From positions 1,178,001-1,242,000 of the forward strand of contig NZ_LS999833.1 of NCBI RefSeq assembly GCF_900537175.1: 64,000 bases of DNA. Direction: 5' to 3'. The position numbers and the translations under genes are program-made. The number at the start of each line of letters is the position of its first letter. The stretch's first letter is position 1. The notes under the pieces were generated by a model, which worked only from the letters and a program-made list of their open reading frames with translations, was not told the origin of the DNA and searched no databases. The DNA comes from Lentilitoribacter sp. Alg239-R112. Lineage in GTDB: Bacteria; Pseudomonadota; Alphaproteobacteria; Rhizobiales; Rhizobiaceae. This document shows, in pieces, positions 40,721 through 50,152 of this stretch.

Positions 40721-41058
40721 TTGGCGCTCCCAACGTGATGATCATCAAACGTTGCTTCCACAAGGTGATTTGCTTCTGATTTCCTACGTCGCGATTCCCA
40801 CCATTCTTTTATACGGCGGAATGGTTTGAAATAGATGATCGCGGCTATAAACAAAGTATCTATAACAAACGTCCTAATCAAGAGATCGCGAACGGCTTGT
40901 GCATCCATACCTAAGATATTTCCATAAATATCAAATACAGCATCGTTAAAGACGCGCGAAAACATCAATAGTCCAAAATTAATGTCATTGATGGAAAGAT
41001 AATACCAAGCAGCTACAGCGCCCACTGGCACACCCCAAAAAATCAATAAATACTTCAA
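40669..41058 (-). CDS. DUF6105 family membrane protein
   Basis: 129 residues from a TTG at 41058 (AAAGG eight bases upstream), chosen so that the protein begins (M)[20 protein letters not shown] like its homologues. The open frame goes back to a TTG at 41088. Two transmembrane helices (about 3-20 and 65-82) flank a short loop with [20 protein letters not shown], and the tail is basic then hydrophilic. The family is restricted to Hyphomicrobiales and of unknown function. Its end overlaps ruvX on the opposite strand by 52 bp. Confidence 0.72.
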   Translation of the reverse strand: MKYLLIFWGVPVGAVAAWYYLSINDINFGLLMFSRVFNDAVFDIYGNILGMDAQAVRDLLIRTFVIDTLFIAAIIYFKPFRRIKEWWESRRRKSEANHLVEATFDDHHVGSANHAGLSPLKENNLSSAP

Positions 41059-41305
41059 CGCACTGCCTTTATATAAACGATGAGCCAATAGACTTAGCTC
41101 TTAGCAGCACTCTTGCGTATACGTGGCCAAAACACAACGTAAACTATTTATTAAGGTTAACAGAATTTCATCCGTACTCTTTCAAGCCATCCAATACAAT
41201 TATCTGTTTAATATCAAATAGATAGATGAAATATTTAATGTATTACATCCACAGCTATACACATTACATGTCACAAACATACTATTAGTTTACTGAAATT
41301 CGCAA

Positions 41306-42919
41306 CTAATTCGAATTTGGATAAAGCAACTCGATTATGCGGACTGCGTCATAGCGAGCATCCAACATACCGTAACTCGAGCGCCATGATCCGCCCAGAC
41401 GAGTTTCGATAAACGCATCGGCAATAGCCCCTGCCCCAATCCGCTTCAGTTCAGTGGCAGCTCCAGCAAGAGCAAGCTGTTCGGTCAGCAAGCGCGCCAA
41501 TCCTGGATCATTTTCGCACACGCTCATACAGGCATGCAAAACATCTCTCGTTCGTTCACCATGAGCACCCAAATCCGTAGTCACATCCTGAACGACAGAT
41601 TCAAATAAATCCCTCCCATGTAACAAAACACGCAATACATCGCGTGCCATGAGATCACTACCTGTCTCATAAATCAGATTAGTAATTGAATCATGATGAT
41701 TGCGCACCAGACTGGACTGTGAAGAAAAAGCAGCAGCCCCAACACTCTCCATAGTTTCGGATATAAGAATAGGCGCGGTTTTACAAACCCAGTATTTAGC
41801 AGCTGATGTCATTAATCTGGCGTAGGCTGCATCAGTAGGAGATGAGCCTGCTTTATCATAGGAACTCGCGACCCGCATGGTAAGGGCAGTAGCACCGGCA
41901 ACATCCAACGACATATCAGCCAACACACGAGCAGATATCGCATCAAACTCGCCGTCATTTGGCTTTCGCCAATAATTGACTGTTTTTGCGAGACTTGACC
42001 GCATTAACCCTGCAGAGATAACCGAGATATCATGGCGTATCAGCGTAATCGCATCTAGTATGGTATTCATACCAGCGCCCTCTTCACCAAGTAAGAATCC
42101 ATAAGAGCTATTAAGCTTCAATTCTGCTTGCGGATTAGAATGATAACCTACTTGCTGGCGCAATCGCAAAACCTCGATGGAATTTTGTGATCCATCTTGC
42201 AATAATCGTGGCACCAGAAAGCACCCGATACCGCCTTGGGTCTGCGCCAGAACTAAAAATGCGTCGCTCATTGGCGCCGATACATGCCATTTCTCGCCAT
42301 TAAGCGAGTATAAACCTTCGCCGACGCGATTAGCCGTTGTCTCAATGACCTCTATACTTCCCCCACTTTTATGTTCAGCAAGAGCCAAACCAATAAGCAA
42401 GCCTGTTTTATTGAGTGGTGTTTTCTCCGAACTGTCATACATCCGCGATAAGAGTTTGTCTGACCAGTCACGCTTTAAGGCAGGATTTGCCAAAATAATT
42501 GCAAGAGAAGCGTGCGTAGACGTCGAAGGCGTGAGATGCCCAGCCTCAAGGCCAGAAGACAGATAAAGCCCCATTGTGCGCATCTGATGCCCAAAACCTT
42601 GGTTTTTACGGCTAGAATCATCCCATACCGATGCGTGAAGGCCAAATCCCACTGCTTTTCGCTGCAATGCGTGCCATGCAGGATGATACTCAACAAGATT
42701 TAACCTATCGCCAAACGTATCACTGGTTCTAAGTTGCGGTTTGTTATGATTTGCAAGGCGAGCAAGCTCTTCAGCTTCATGCGAACCAGCATATTGGCCA
42801 AGAAGTGTAAAATGCGCCTGCATGGCTCGCGGCATTGTGTTGGAAACATCGCGCAGCAAAGGGTCAGCTTGAAAACTGTTTATATTCAAAGTCAGAGGAT
42901 CAATTCTGGCCGATGACAT
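41306..42919 (-). CDS. AidB-like acyl-CoA dehydrogenase family protein
   Basis: 537 residues, in the size range of the AidB branch (E. coli AidB about 540). FAD-binding acyl-CoA dehydrogenase features include LIGLALAEHKSGGSIEVIET, YSLNGEKWHVSAPMSDAFLV, FLLGEEGAGMNTILDAITLI and RDVLRVLLHGRD. The usual M-T-E-K/Q-x-G-G-S-D-V motif of AidB appears as LAEHKSGGSIEV, so the loop is changed. E. coli AidB responds to alkylating agents and binds DNA, but close enzymes are isovaleryl-CoA dehydrogenases. It is transcribed away from pyrB with 137 bp between. Confidence 0.88.
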   Translation of the reverse strand: MSSARIDPLTLNINSFQADPLLRDVSNTMPRAMQAHFTLLGQYAGSHEAEELARLANHNKPQLRTSDTFGDRLNLVEYHPAWHALQRKAVGFGLHASVWDDSSRKNQGFGHQMRTMGLYLSSGLEAGHLTPSTSTHASLAIILANPALKRDWSDKLLSRMYDSSEKTPLNKTGLLIGLALAEHKSGGSIEVIETTANRVGEGLYSLNGEKWHVSAPMSDAFLVLAQTQGGIGCFLVPRLLQDGSQNSIEVLRLRQQVGYHSNPQAELKLNSSYGFLLGEEGAGMNTILDAITLIRHDISVISAGLMRSSLAKTVNYWRKPNDGEFDAISARVLADMSLDVAGATALTMRVASSYDKAGSSPTDAAYARLMTSAAKYWVCKTAPILISETMESVGAAAFSSQSSLVRNHHDSITNLIYETGSDLMARDVLRVLLHGRDLFESVVQDVTTDLGAHGERTRDVLHACMSVCENDPGLARLLTEQLALAGAATELKRIGAGAIADAFIETRLGGSWRSSYGMLDARYDAVRIIELLYPNSN

Positions 42920-43056
42920 GAGCGATACTTTCCTGAATCAAAAACAAAATCTCCCAATTTGTATGGGGACAGGCACCAAATGTCACCCCATCTATGTTGC
43001 CCTTTCACCGAAAGCTTCTTATAGAAAGTCGAAAATCACACAGAAGAGAGCAAATT

Positions 43057-43986
43057 ATGGTCTTTCCGCACCGTCACCTCCTTGGAATCAAAGGCTTGTC
43101 GGAACCGGATATTTTCTATCTGTTAGATAAGGCTGATGAAGCGGTTCAACTTTCACTACAACGCGAAAAGAAAACCAATACACTTCGGGGCTTAACGCAA
43201 ATCAATCTCTTTTTTGAAGCCTCCACCAGAACGCAGGCATCTTTTGAACTTGCCGGAAAGCGTTTGGGTGCGGATGTGATGAATATGTCGGTCAGCAACT
43301 CATCGGTTAAAAAGGGCGAAACGCTTGTTGATACCGCAATGACGCTTAATGCAATGCACCCTGATATGCTGGTTGTACGTCACGGATCAGCAGGTGCGGT
43401 CGCGCTTCTCTCTCAAAAAGTGGGTTGCTCGGTAATAAATGCCGGAGATGGTGCTCATGAGCATCCTACCCAAGCGCTTCTCGATGCGCTGACAATTCGC
43501 AGAAACAAAGGTAAAGTTGGACGTTTGATCGTCGCAATCTGCGGTGATGTTCTCCATTCACGCGTTGCGCGTTCCAATATTCTCCTGCTTAATGCGCTTG
43601 GTGCACGGGTTCGGGTCATCGCTCCTAGAACACTTCTACCAACGGGTATCGAAAATATGGGTGCTGAAATCTTTACATCGATGAAAGAAGGCCTCAAAGA
43701 CGCGGATGTTGTGATGATGCTGCGACTTCAACGCGAGCGTATGGAAGGCGCTTTCGTACCATCGGTACGCGAATATTTCCGCTTTTTCGGATTGGATGCC
43801 GAAAAACTGGCCTATGCAAAAGACGATGCATTGGTCATGCATCCAGGCCCCATGAACCGCGGCGTGGAAATTGCATCTGAAATTGCAGACAGTCCACAAA
43901 GTGTGATTGAACAACAAGTGGAAATGGGCGTCGCAGTCCGTATGGCAGTCATGGAAACACTGATGCTAGCAAGTGGGAGAAATTAG
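43057..43986 (+). CDS. pyrB: Aspartate carbamoyltransferase catalytic subunit
   Basis: 309 residues from the ATG at 43057 (GAAGAGAG upstream); the frame extends back to 42994. It condenses carbamoyl phosphate with aspartate, the first committed step of pyrimidine synthesis. The phosphate-binding motif [15 protein letters not shown], the HGSAGA and [13 protein letters not shown] segments and the MLRLQRERM segment are intact. pyrC follows with one base between. The pairing with a degenerate dihydroorotase suggests a class A ATCase dodecamer. Confidence 0.98.
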   Translation: MVFPHRHLLGIKGLSEPDIFYLLDKADEAVQLSLQREKKTNTLRGLTQINLFFEASTRTQASFELAGKRLGADVMNMSVSNSSVKKGETLVDTAMTLNAMHPDMLVVRHGSAGAVALLSQKVGCSVINAGDGAHEHPTQALLDALTIRRNKGKVGRLIVAICGDVLHSRVARSNILLLNALGARVRVIAPRTLLPTGIENMGAEIFTSMKEGLKDADVVMMLRLQRERMEGAFVPSVREYFRFFGLDAEKLAYAKDDALVMHPGPMNRGVEIASEIADSPQSVIEQQVEMGVAVRMAVMETLMLASGRN

Positions 43987-43987
43987 T

Positions 43988-45280
43988 ATGAACTCTCGCG
44001 TCCTAAAAAATATTCGTATTATCGATCCATCACAAGGCTTGGATGAAGTCGGTACGATAATTATCGAAGATGGCAAAATTTCTGCATGCGGCGCCAAAGC
44101 AAACAATCAAGGCTCACCAGAAGGTGCCCAAATAACGGATTACAAAGGGGCAACAGTTGCCTCACCGGGTCTAGTAGATGCACGTGTATACATTGGTGAG
44201 CCTGGTAGTGAATACCGCGAGACAATTGCATCAGCCGGCCAAGCAGCAGCCAAAGGCGGAATTACAAGCATCATTACCATGCCTGATACCGACCCCGTAA
44301 TTGATGACGTTGCCCTATTGCAATTCATACAACGTACTGCCCGCGACACTTCAGTTATCAATGTTCATCCATCGGCTGCAATAACCAAATCTCTCAAGGG
44401 CCTTGAGATGACAGAATTCGGCCTAATGACCGAAGCAGGGGCTGCATGTCTGACGGATGGGCGTAAAACATTGCGTAATGCGGCTGTCTTACGTCGGGCA
44501 ATGACTTATGCACGAGATTTTGATGCGTTGATTTCTTGCGAACTTCAAGATGCCGACCTTGCGGATGGTGGCATGATGAATGAAGGGCTTCTTGCATCAT
44601 GGCTAGGTTTTAAAGGTATTCCAAGTGAAGCAGAAATCATACCTCTTGAGCGCGATCTTCGGCTAGCTCACTTAACTGGTGCTAAATACCATGCCGCCAA
44701 ATTATCAACACCTGAAACAGCTACTCTAATTGCACGCGCAAAGCAAAATGCTTCCAATATCAGTGCTGGCATCTCCATCAACAATTTAACACTTAATGAA
44801 AATGATATTGGTGAATACCGAACCTTCTTCAAACTCTCCCCTCCTTTGAGATCGGAAGAAGATCGCTTGATAATGGTTAAAGCGCTCGCAGACGGTACAA
44901 TTGATATCATTTGCTCATCTCACGATCCACAGGACGTTGATACGAAGAGACTGCCATTTCCTGATGCCGCAGAAGGTGCCATAGGTCTTGAAACCATGCT
45001 GGCCGCAGCGTTAAGGCTTTACCACTCTTCAGATCTCTCCTTGCCTCGCCTTATTGACGCAATGTCATGCAGACCAGCTCAATTGCATGGACTTAATGCT
45101 GGTACATTGAAGGTCGGCACAAAAGCCGACATAGCCATTATCGATCTTGAATATCCGTGGGTTTATGCAAAAAATGAAATCGTATCAAAATCAAAAAACA
45201 GCGCATTTGAAGACGCACGTTTCACTGGTAAGGTGATCGAAACCATTGTATCTGGCAAAACTGTTTACTCAGATGTATAA
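43988..45280 (+). CDS. pyrC: Dihydroorotase-like protein lacking metal ligands (pseudo-dihydroorotase)
   Basis: 430 residues from the ATG at 43988. Overall it is a class I dihydroorotase (PGLVDARVYIGEPGSEYRET; ITMPDTDPVIDD; AAEGAIGLETMLAAALRL). The metal ligands are lost: the H-x-H after P-G-L-V-D-A is replaced by R66-V-Y68; the His of the 'V-H-C-E-D' segment is Ser183; the second His of the Y-H-x-x-H segment is Lys238; and the Asp of D-H-A-P-H is Ser311 (S-S-H-D-P-Q). It is therefore predicted non-catalytic, probably needed to assemble or hold aspartate carbamoyltransferase, as described for Pseudomonas PyrC'. It lies one base after pyrB. The true dihydroorotase must be encoded elsewhere. 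Confidence 0.9.
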   Translation: MNSRVLKNIRIIDPSQGLDEVGTIIIEDGKISACGAKANNQGSPEGAQITDYKGATVASPGLVDARVYIGEPGSEYRETIASAGQAAAKGGITSIITMPDTDPVIDDVALLQFIQRTARDTSVINVHPSAAITKSLKGLEMTEFGLMTEAGAACLTDGRKTLRNAAVLRRAMTYARDFDALISCELQDADLADGGMMNEGLLASWLGFKGIPSEAEIIPLERDLRLAHLTGAKYHAAKLSTPETATLIARAKQNASNISAGISINNLTLNENDIGEYRTFFKLSPPLRSEEDRLIMVKALADGTIDIICSSHDPQDVDTKRLPFPDAAEGAIGLETMLAAALRLYHSSDLSLPRLIDAMSCRPAQLHGLNAGTLKVGTKADIAIIDLEYPWVYAKNEIVSKSKNSAFEDARFTGKVIETIVSGKTVYSDV

Positions 45281-45336
45281 TCAAGTTACACAACCTTAAA
45301 TTTATACAACGTGCATTAAACTGATAGATTGCTCAA

Positions 45337-45951
45337 ATGTTAGACATTTCTGATATACAAACCGCGTTACCAACCGTAATTATTGCGCTCTTACTTGGCT
45401 ACCTTTGTGGCTCAATACCTTTTGGTCTTATCTTCAGCAAAATGGCAGGTCTTGGCGACATTCGTAATATTGGTTCAGGTAATATTGGTGCCACAAATGT
45501 TTTGCGTACCGGCAATAAAAAAATCGCAGCCAGTGTCTTGATAGCTGACTTCCTTAAAGGTGCTATCCCAGTAGCGATTGTTGGGCAATTTGGCGCAGAA
45601 CCCGCCATGGCTGCAGGCTTTGGTGCATTTATCGGCCACCTATATCCCATCTGGTTGAAATTTAAGGGCGGCAAGGGAATTGCCACATATATTGGTGTGC
45701 TTTTTGGTCTGGTTCCAATTGCTATTTTAATTTTTGCAGTGGTTTGGCTATCAGTGGCCTTTATTTTTAGATATTCATCACTGGCTGCAATCTGTGCCGC
45801 CATTGTCATGCCTGTTGCCTTATATCTTCTAGGTTATCCCAATTTTGCTTTACTTTTTTCGCTAATTTCAGCAATCGCAATTGCCAAACATCACGCTAAT
45901 ATCCGGCGCTTGCTGTCAGGAACTGAAAGTAAAATCGGAAGCAAAGGCTAA
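45337..45951 (+). CDS. plsY: Glycerol-3-phosphate acyltransferase PlsY
   Basis: 204 residues, integral membrane, usual size. PlsY transfers acyl from acyl-phosphate to glycerol-3-phosphate to start phospholipid synthesis. Motifs GYLCGSIPFGLIF, GSGNIGATNVLR and KFKGGKGIATYIG are all present. Five to seven helices. It ends in TAATG, sharing its last base with the dprA start, so translation is coupled. Confidence 0.96.
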   Translation: MLDISDIQTALPTVIIALLLGYLCGSIPFGLIFSKMAGLGDIRNIGSGNIGATNVLRTGNKKIAASVLIADFLKGAIPVAIVGQFGAEPAMAAGFGAFIGHLYPIWLKFKGGKGIATYIGVLFGLVPIAILIFAVVWLSVAFIFRYSSLAAICAAIVMPVALYLLGYPNFALLFSLISAIAIAKHHANIRRLLSGTESKIGSKG

Positions 45952-47090
45952 TGGATGGTCAACGCCCACGTGGGATTCGACTAACCGAAAAGCAACGTCT
46001 GAATTGGTTACGATTAATCCGCAGCAACAATGTTGGCCCGGCGACGTTTCGCGATCTGATCACAAATTGCGGTTCAGCTGAAAAGGCAATTGAAATGCTC
46101 CCTGAATTATCACGGCGCGGCGGATCACGTAAGAGCATAAAAATTGCATCCATTCAGGAAGCTGAAGCTGAATTGGAGATGATATCCAAATTTGATGCCC
46201 GACTTATTGGCATCGGTGAACCTGAATACCCTTCCGCTTTACGCCAAATAGACGGAGCACCACCGCTTCTAACGGTAAAAGGCAACATCGAACTTACGCA
46301 AAGAGTATCCGTAGGGGTTGTCGGTTCTCGTAATGCATCAATATCCGGTAATAAATTTGCATCTAAAGTTTCAAAGGAACTGGGAAATGCTGGATATGTC
46401 ATTATTTCCGGCCTTGCGCGAGGTATTGATGCCACCGCGCATATTGCGAGCATTGAAACGGGAACAATTGCAGCTCTTGCCGGAGGCATTAACCGCCCGT
46501 ACCCACCTGAAAATCTGGAACTATACCACCGTATTTGCAATGGCGATGGACTTGCAATCACAGAAATGAAATTTGGTTGGAAACCGATCGCTCGTGATTT
46601 CCCACGCCGCAACAGGCTTATTGCGGGCGTATCTATGGGGTTATTGGTCGTAGAAGCAGCTATGAGGTCCGGCTCGTTGATTACAGCACGAAATGCTGGA
46701 GACTTTGGTCGACTGGTTTTCGCGGTTCCCGGCTCTCCTTTTGATCCTCGTTCTGGTGGCACAAATGCGCTTTTAAAAGATGGCGCGATATTAACCACTG
46801 AATCTAACGACATTATTCAGGCATTAGCGCCACTTAATAACATTCAGGCCCGCACTTCCAATATCATAGAAGAAACAGGGGATGACAATGCCAATTTCGC
46901 ACCACCAGATGAAGATGCCCGTAGTCTGATTATTGATGCAATGGGCGCAACACCAGTGGAAATTGACGACATAATTCGACACACAGGATGCGCAGCGCAA
47001 GTTGTCTATATGGTATTGCTAGAATTGGATCTGGCTGGTCGATTACAAAGACATCCCGGAGGTCTTGTTTCTTTTATTTTCGACACCTGA
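45951..47090 (+). CDS. dprA: DNA-processing protein DprA
   Basis: 379 residues. DprA (Smf) protects incoming single-stranded DNA and loads RecA in transformation. An N-terminal SAM-like helical region, the Rossmann-like core (VGVVGSRNASISGNKFASKV; IISGLARGIDATAHIASI; ALAGGINRPYPPEN; RSGSLITARNAGDFGR) and a C-terminal winged-helix (ATPVEIDDIIRHTGCAAQVV) are all present. It overlaps plsY by one base and the opposite-strand small gene by 48 bp. A com system was not seen here. Confidence 0.96.
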   Translation: MDGQRPRGIRLTEKQRLNWLRLIRSNNVGPATFRDLITNCGSAEKAIEMLPELSRRGGSRKSIKIASIQEAEAELEMISKFDARLIGIGEPEYPSALRQIDGAPPLLTVKGNIELTQRVSVGVVGSRNASISGNKFASKVSKELGNAGYVIISGLARGIDATAHIASIETGTIAALAGGINRPYPPENLELYHRICNGDGLAITEMKFGWKPIARDFPRRNRLIAGVSMGLLVVEAAMRSGSLITARNAGDFGRLVFAVPGSPFDPRSGGTNALLKDGAILTTESNDIIQALAPLNNIQARTSNIIEETGDDNANFAPPDEDARSLIIDAMGATPVEIDDIIRHTGCAAQVVYMVLLELDLAGRLQRHPGGLVSFIFDT

Positions 47091-47279
47091 CTTTAGAGGT
47101 CGTAATTTCGATTTAATATCACCAGCTTCAATGTAGGCCATTTCAATAAGGTAACAGAGCATATCAGCCCCCTCCGCATCGGCAACTTTACGAAGTTCAC
47201 CCAACATGGAATGTATATACGCTAAATTCTCCAATTGATTTGCAGCATCTTTACCGTCGTTCTTATTAGTTTTTGGCAA
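47043..47279 (-). CDS. Small conserved protein of unknown function
   Basis: About 78 residues from a TTG at 47279, chosen because AAGGGGCGGGACA precedes it; the frame reaches a TTG at 47306. The core YIHSMLGELRKVADAEGADM followed by LCYLIEMAYIEAGD looks like a two-helix segment that I recall in small Hyphomicrobiales proteins near dprA. Function unknown; a regulatory or complex-binding role is possible. It overlaps dprA end to end by 48 bp. Confidence 0.6.
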   Translation of the reverse strand: MPKTNKNDGKDAANQLENLAYIHSMLGELRKVADAEGADMLCYLIEMAYIEAGDIKSKLRPLKSGVENKRNKTSGMSL

Positions 47280-47352
47280 TGTCCCGCCCCTTAAATATGA
47301 ATACAATTATCAAATCGTTCGGAATATTATCCTATTATGATTATTTTAAATT

Positions 47353-47387
47353 GCAATACACTTTTAAACTCTTTTTAGTTGTATTGC
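47353..47387. repeat. Inverted repeat upstream of topA
   Basis: GCAATACA (47353-47360) and TGTATTGC (47380-47387) are an eight-base perfect inverted repeat 19 bases apart, about 110 bp before the topA ATG. It could be an operator or a weak hairpin. No U-tract is associated. Confidence 0.3.
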
Positions 47388-47497
47388 GTTGTGTTTGGAA
47401 ATATTTTGCTGAAAAAGCTTGACCTAAACTCATTCAGTGTCCATTTGCTAATGCTGCCACCAGAAATGAATTTTTACTTATATATGTGTGAGATAGA

Positions 47498-50149
47498 ATG
47501 AACGTCGTTGTTGTCGAGTCGCCCGCCAAAGCAAAAACCATAAACAAATATCTAGGATCTGATTATACAGTCCTTGCTTCATTTGGCCACGTTAGAGACC
47601 TTCCAGCCAAAGATGGATCAGTCGATCCTGATGAGGATTTTGCAATGCTCTGGGAGACAGATACTGCCTCCAATAAGCGCCTAAAAGACATATCAAACGC
47701 GCTCAAAGATTCCGATACATTGTATCTCGCAACCGATCCGGATCGCGAAGGTGAAGCAATTTCATGGCACGTATTGGATATTCTAGAAAAGAAAAAAGCA
47801 CTAAAGGGAAAAGATGTAAAACGCGTTGTTTTCAATGCTATAACAAAAAATTCAGTTCTCGAAGCGATGGCAAATCCACGCGATATAGATACCCCGCTTG
47901 TGGATGCTTATCTTGCTCGTCGTGCTTTAGATTATCTCGTTGGCTTTAATCTATCTCCTGTTCTGTGGCGCAAATTGCCGGGCGCACGATCTGCTGGTCG
48001 TGTACAATCTGTTGCGCTTCGCCTTATTTGTGACAGAGAAACGGAAATCGAGAGATTTATCAAGGATGAATATTGGCAGATTACTGCCGATTTGAAGACG
48101 CCAAGAGGTGATTTATTCAATGCTCGTTTGACAGTTTTTGATGGTGACAAACTGCAAAAACTATCGATTGCAAATGGCGAATCGGCCGAATCGATTAAGA
48201 CGATGCTCGAAAATGCATCATTTAATGTTGATAAAGTTGAAGCAAAACCAACCAAGCGAAATCCATCTCCGCCATTTACAACCTCCACTTTGCAACAGGC
48301 AGCATCTTCCAAGTTGGGATTTAATGCATCTCGCACCATGCAAGTTGCGCAAAAGCTATATGAAGGCATCGATATAGGTGGAGAAACGGCCGGTTTGATC
48401 ACTTATATGCGTACCGATGGTGTGCAAATGGCACCTGAAGCAATTGATGAAGCACGTGCAGCCATTACAAATCAATTCGGTGATCGTTACTGCCCTTCCA
48501 AAGCACGGCACTACGAAACAAAAGCAAAGAATGCGCAAGAGGCTCACGAAGCTGTTCGCCCCACTAGCTTTGACCGTACACCTGAATCTGTTCGTAAGTT
48601 CCTTGATGATGACCAAGTCAAACTATATGACCTTATCTGGAAACGTGCAATTGCCAGCCAAATGGCGTCGGCTGAGATTGAGCGGACAACGGTTGATATC
48701 GCAGCTTCTGGCTCAGGAAAGAACGCAACATTACGCGCTAACGGATCGGTCGTTCGTTTTGATGGGTTCATGGCTGCATATATTGACCAGAAGGATGATC
48801 AGGACACATCCACAAGTGATAAAAGTGATGACAAACGTCTTCCGCTCATTAATCAGAGCGAAGACGCTGTACGTGAAAAAATCAATTCAACTCAACACTT
48901 TACTGAGCCGCCACCTCGCTATTCTGAAGCTTCGCTGATTAAGAAAATGGAAGAGCTCGGCATTGGCCGTCCTTCAACATATGCTTCCACTTTGGCTACA
49001 CTTTCAAACCGTGACTATGTAAAATCCGAACAACGGAAGTTAATACCGGAACCAAAGGGCCGTCTTGTTACGGCATTTTTAGGTAATTTCTTCGAGCGTT
49101 ATGTAGAGTTCAGCTTCACTGCGGATCTTGAAGATCAACTGGATAGAATTTCAGCTGGCGAACTTAAATGGAAAGATGTACTGCGCGATTTTTGGACGAA
49201 ATTTCAGGAAAATATCGACGGTACAAAGGAATTGCGCGTAACCAACGTCCTTGACGCGCTGAATGAAGAACTGGCAGAACTTGCTTTTCCTGATCGAGGA
49301 GATGGTCAAAATCCTCGTAATTGCCCAACATGCGGCGATGGTGCTCTTTCGCTCAAACTTGGTCGCTATGGTGCATTTGTTGGCTGTTCAAACTATCCCG
49401 AATGTAAGTTCACACGACAGCTTACCAAAGGAGAAAATGGGGAAGCCCAAGCGGGAACTTCAAACGAACCAACAGAATTAGGTAAAGATCCAAACACCGA
49501 TGAAATGGTGACGCTTCGTTCCGGACGTTTCGGCCCATATGTACAACGCGGTGAAGGCAAAGAAGCAAAACGCACGAGTTTGCCGAAAGGCTGGGCCCCA
49601 GAGAGCATTGATTATGAACGTGCGATGGCCCTTATCTCTTTACCAAGAGATATTGGTGCGCACCCGGAAACCGGTAAAATGATTTCATCTGGTCTGGGTC
49701 GTTACGGTCCGTTTGTTCTTCATGACGGCACCTATGCCAATGTTGAATCAATCGAAGATGTGTTTTCAATCGGCTTGAACCGAGCAGTTACTGTCATTGC
49801 AGAAAAAGTGGCAGCAGGGCCTGGTCGCGGTCGAAAAGCGGCAACTGCCCTTAAGGAGCTGGGTGATCATCCAGACGGCGGGAAACTAGCTGTTATGGAC
49901 GGTCGATATGGACCTTATGTGAAGTGGGAGAAAATCAATGCCACACTTCCAAATGGCACTGACCCGCAAGATGTATCACTCGAACAAGCAGTTGAACTTG
50001 TGAACGCAAAAGCTGCAACCAAAGGCAAAAAGAAAAAGGCCCCGGCGAAGAAGAAACCCGCAGCTAAAAAGAAAACTCCTGCTAAAAAAGCCACAGCGAA
50101 AAAAGCTCCTGCAAAAAAGGCGACAGCTAAAAAGACGGCTGAGGAGTAG
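47498..50149 (+). CDS. topA: DNA topoisomerase I
   Basis: 883 residues. Type IA topoisomerase that relaxes negative supercoils. The Toprim motif (VVVESPAKAKTINKYLG; LATDPDREGEAISWH) is followed by the catalytic tyrosine at 303 in ITYMRTDGVQ. The C-terminal part has one complete C4 zinc finger (CPTCGDGALSLKLG ... GCSNYPEC) and then several SGRFGPYV/GRYGPFV repeats without cysteines. The last 45 residues are a lysine-alanine-proline tail with repeated AKK/APAKK units that binds DNA non-specifically. The 3' end encodes the rnr ribosome binding site (GAGGAG). Confidence 0.98.
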   Translation: MNVVVVESPAKAKTINKYLGSDYTVLASFGHVRDLPAKDGSVDPDEDFAMLWETDTASNKRLKDISNALKDSDTLYLATDPDREGEAISWHVLDILEKKKALKGKDVKRVVFNAITKNSVLEAMANPRDIDTPLVDAYLARRALDYLVGFNLSPVLWRKLPGARSAGRVQSVALRLICDRETEIERFIKDEYWQITADLKTPRGDLFNARLTVFDGDKLQKLSIANGESAESIKTMLENASFNVDKVEAKPTKRNPSPPFTTSTLQQAASSKLGFNASRTMQVAQKLYEGIDIGGETAGLITYMRTDGVQMAPEAIDEARAAITNQFGDRYCPSKARHYETKAKNAQEAHEAVRPTSFDRTPESVRKFLDDDQVKLYDLIWKRAIASQMASAEIERTTVDIAASGSGKNATLRANGSVVRFDGFMAAYIDQKDDQDTSTSDKSDDKRLPLINQSEDAVREKINSTQHFTEPPPRYSEASLIKKMEELGIGRPSTYASTLATLSNRDYVKSEQRKLIPEPKGRLVTAFLGNFFERYVEFSFTADLEDQLDRISAGELKWKDVLRDFWTKFQENIDGTKELRVTNVLDALNEELAELAFPDRGDGQNPRNCPTCGDGALSLKLGRYGAFVGCSNYPECKFTRQLTKGENGEAQAGTSNEPTELGKDPNTDEMVTLRSGRFGPYVQRGEGKEAKRTSLPKGWAPESIDYERAMALISLPRDIGAHPETGKMISSGLGRYGPFVLHDGTYANVESIEDVFSIGLNRAVTVIAEKVAAGPGRGRKAATALKELGDHPDGGKLAVMDGRYGPYVKWEKINATLPNGTDPQDVSLEQAVELVNAKAATKGKKKKAPAKKKPAAKKKTPAKKATAKKAPAKKATAKKTAEE

Positions 50150-50152
50150 AGT

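Noticed and set aside
50000..50149. Low-complexity Lys/Ala repeat at the end of topA as a mobile or repeat element
   Set aside because: It is the normal basic tail of topoisomerase I in this group.
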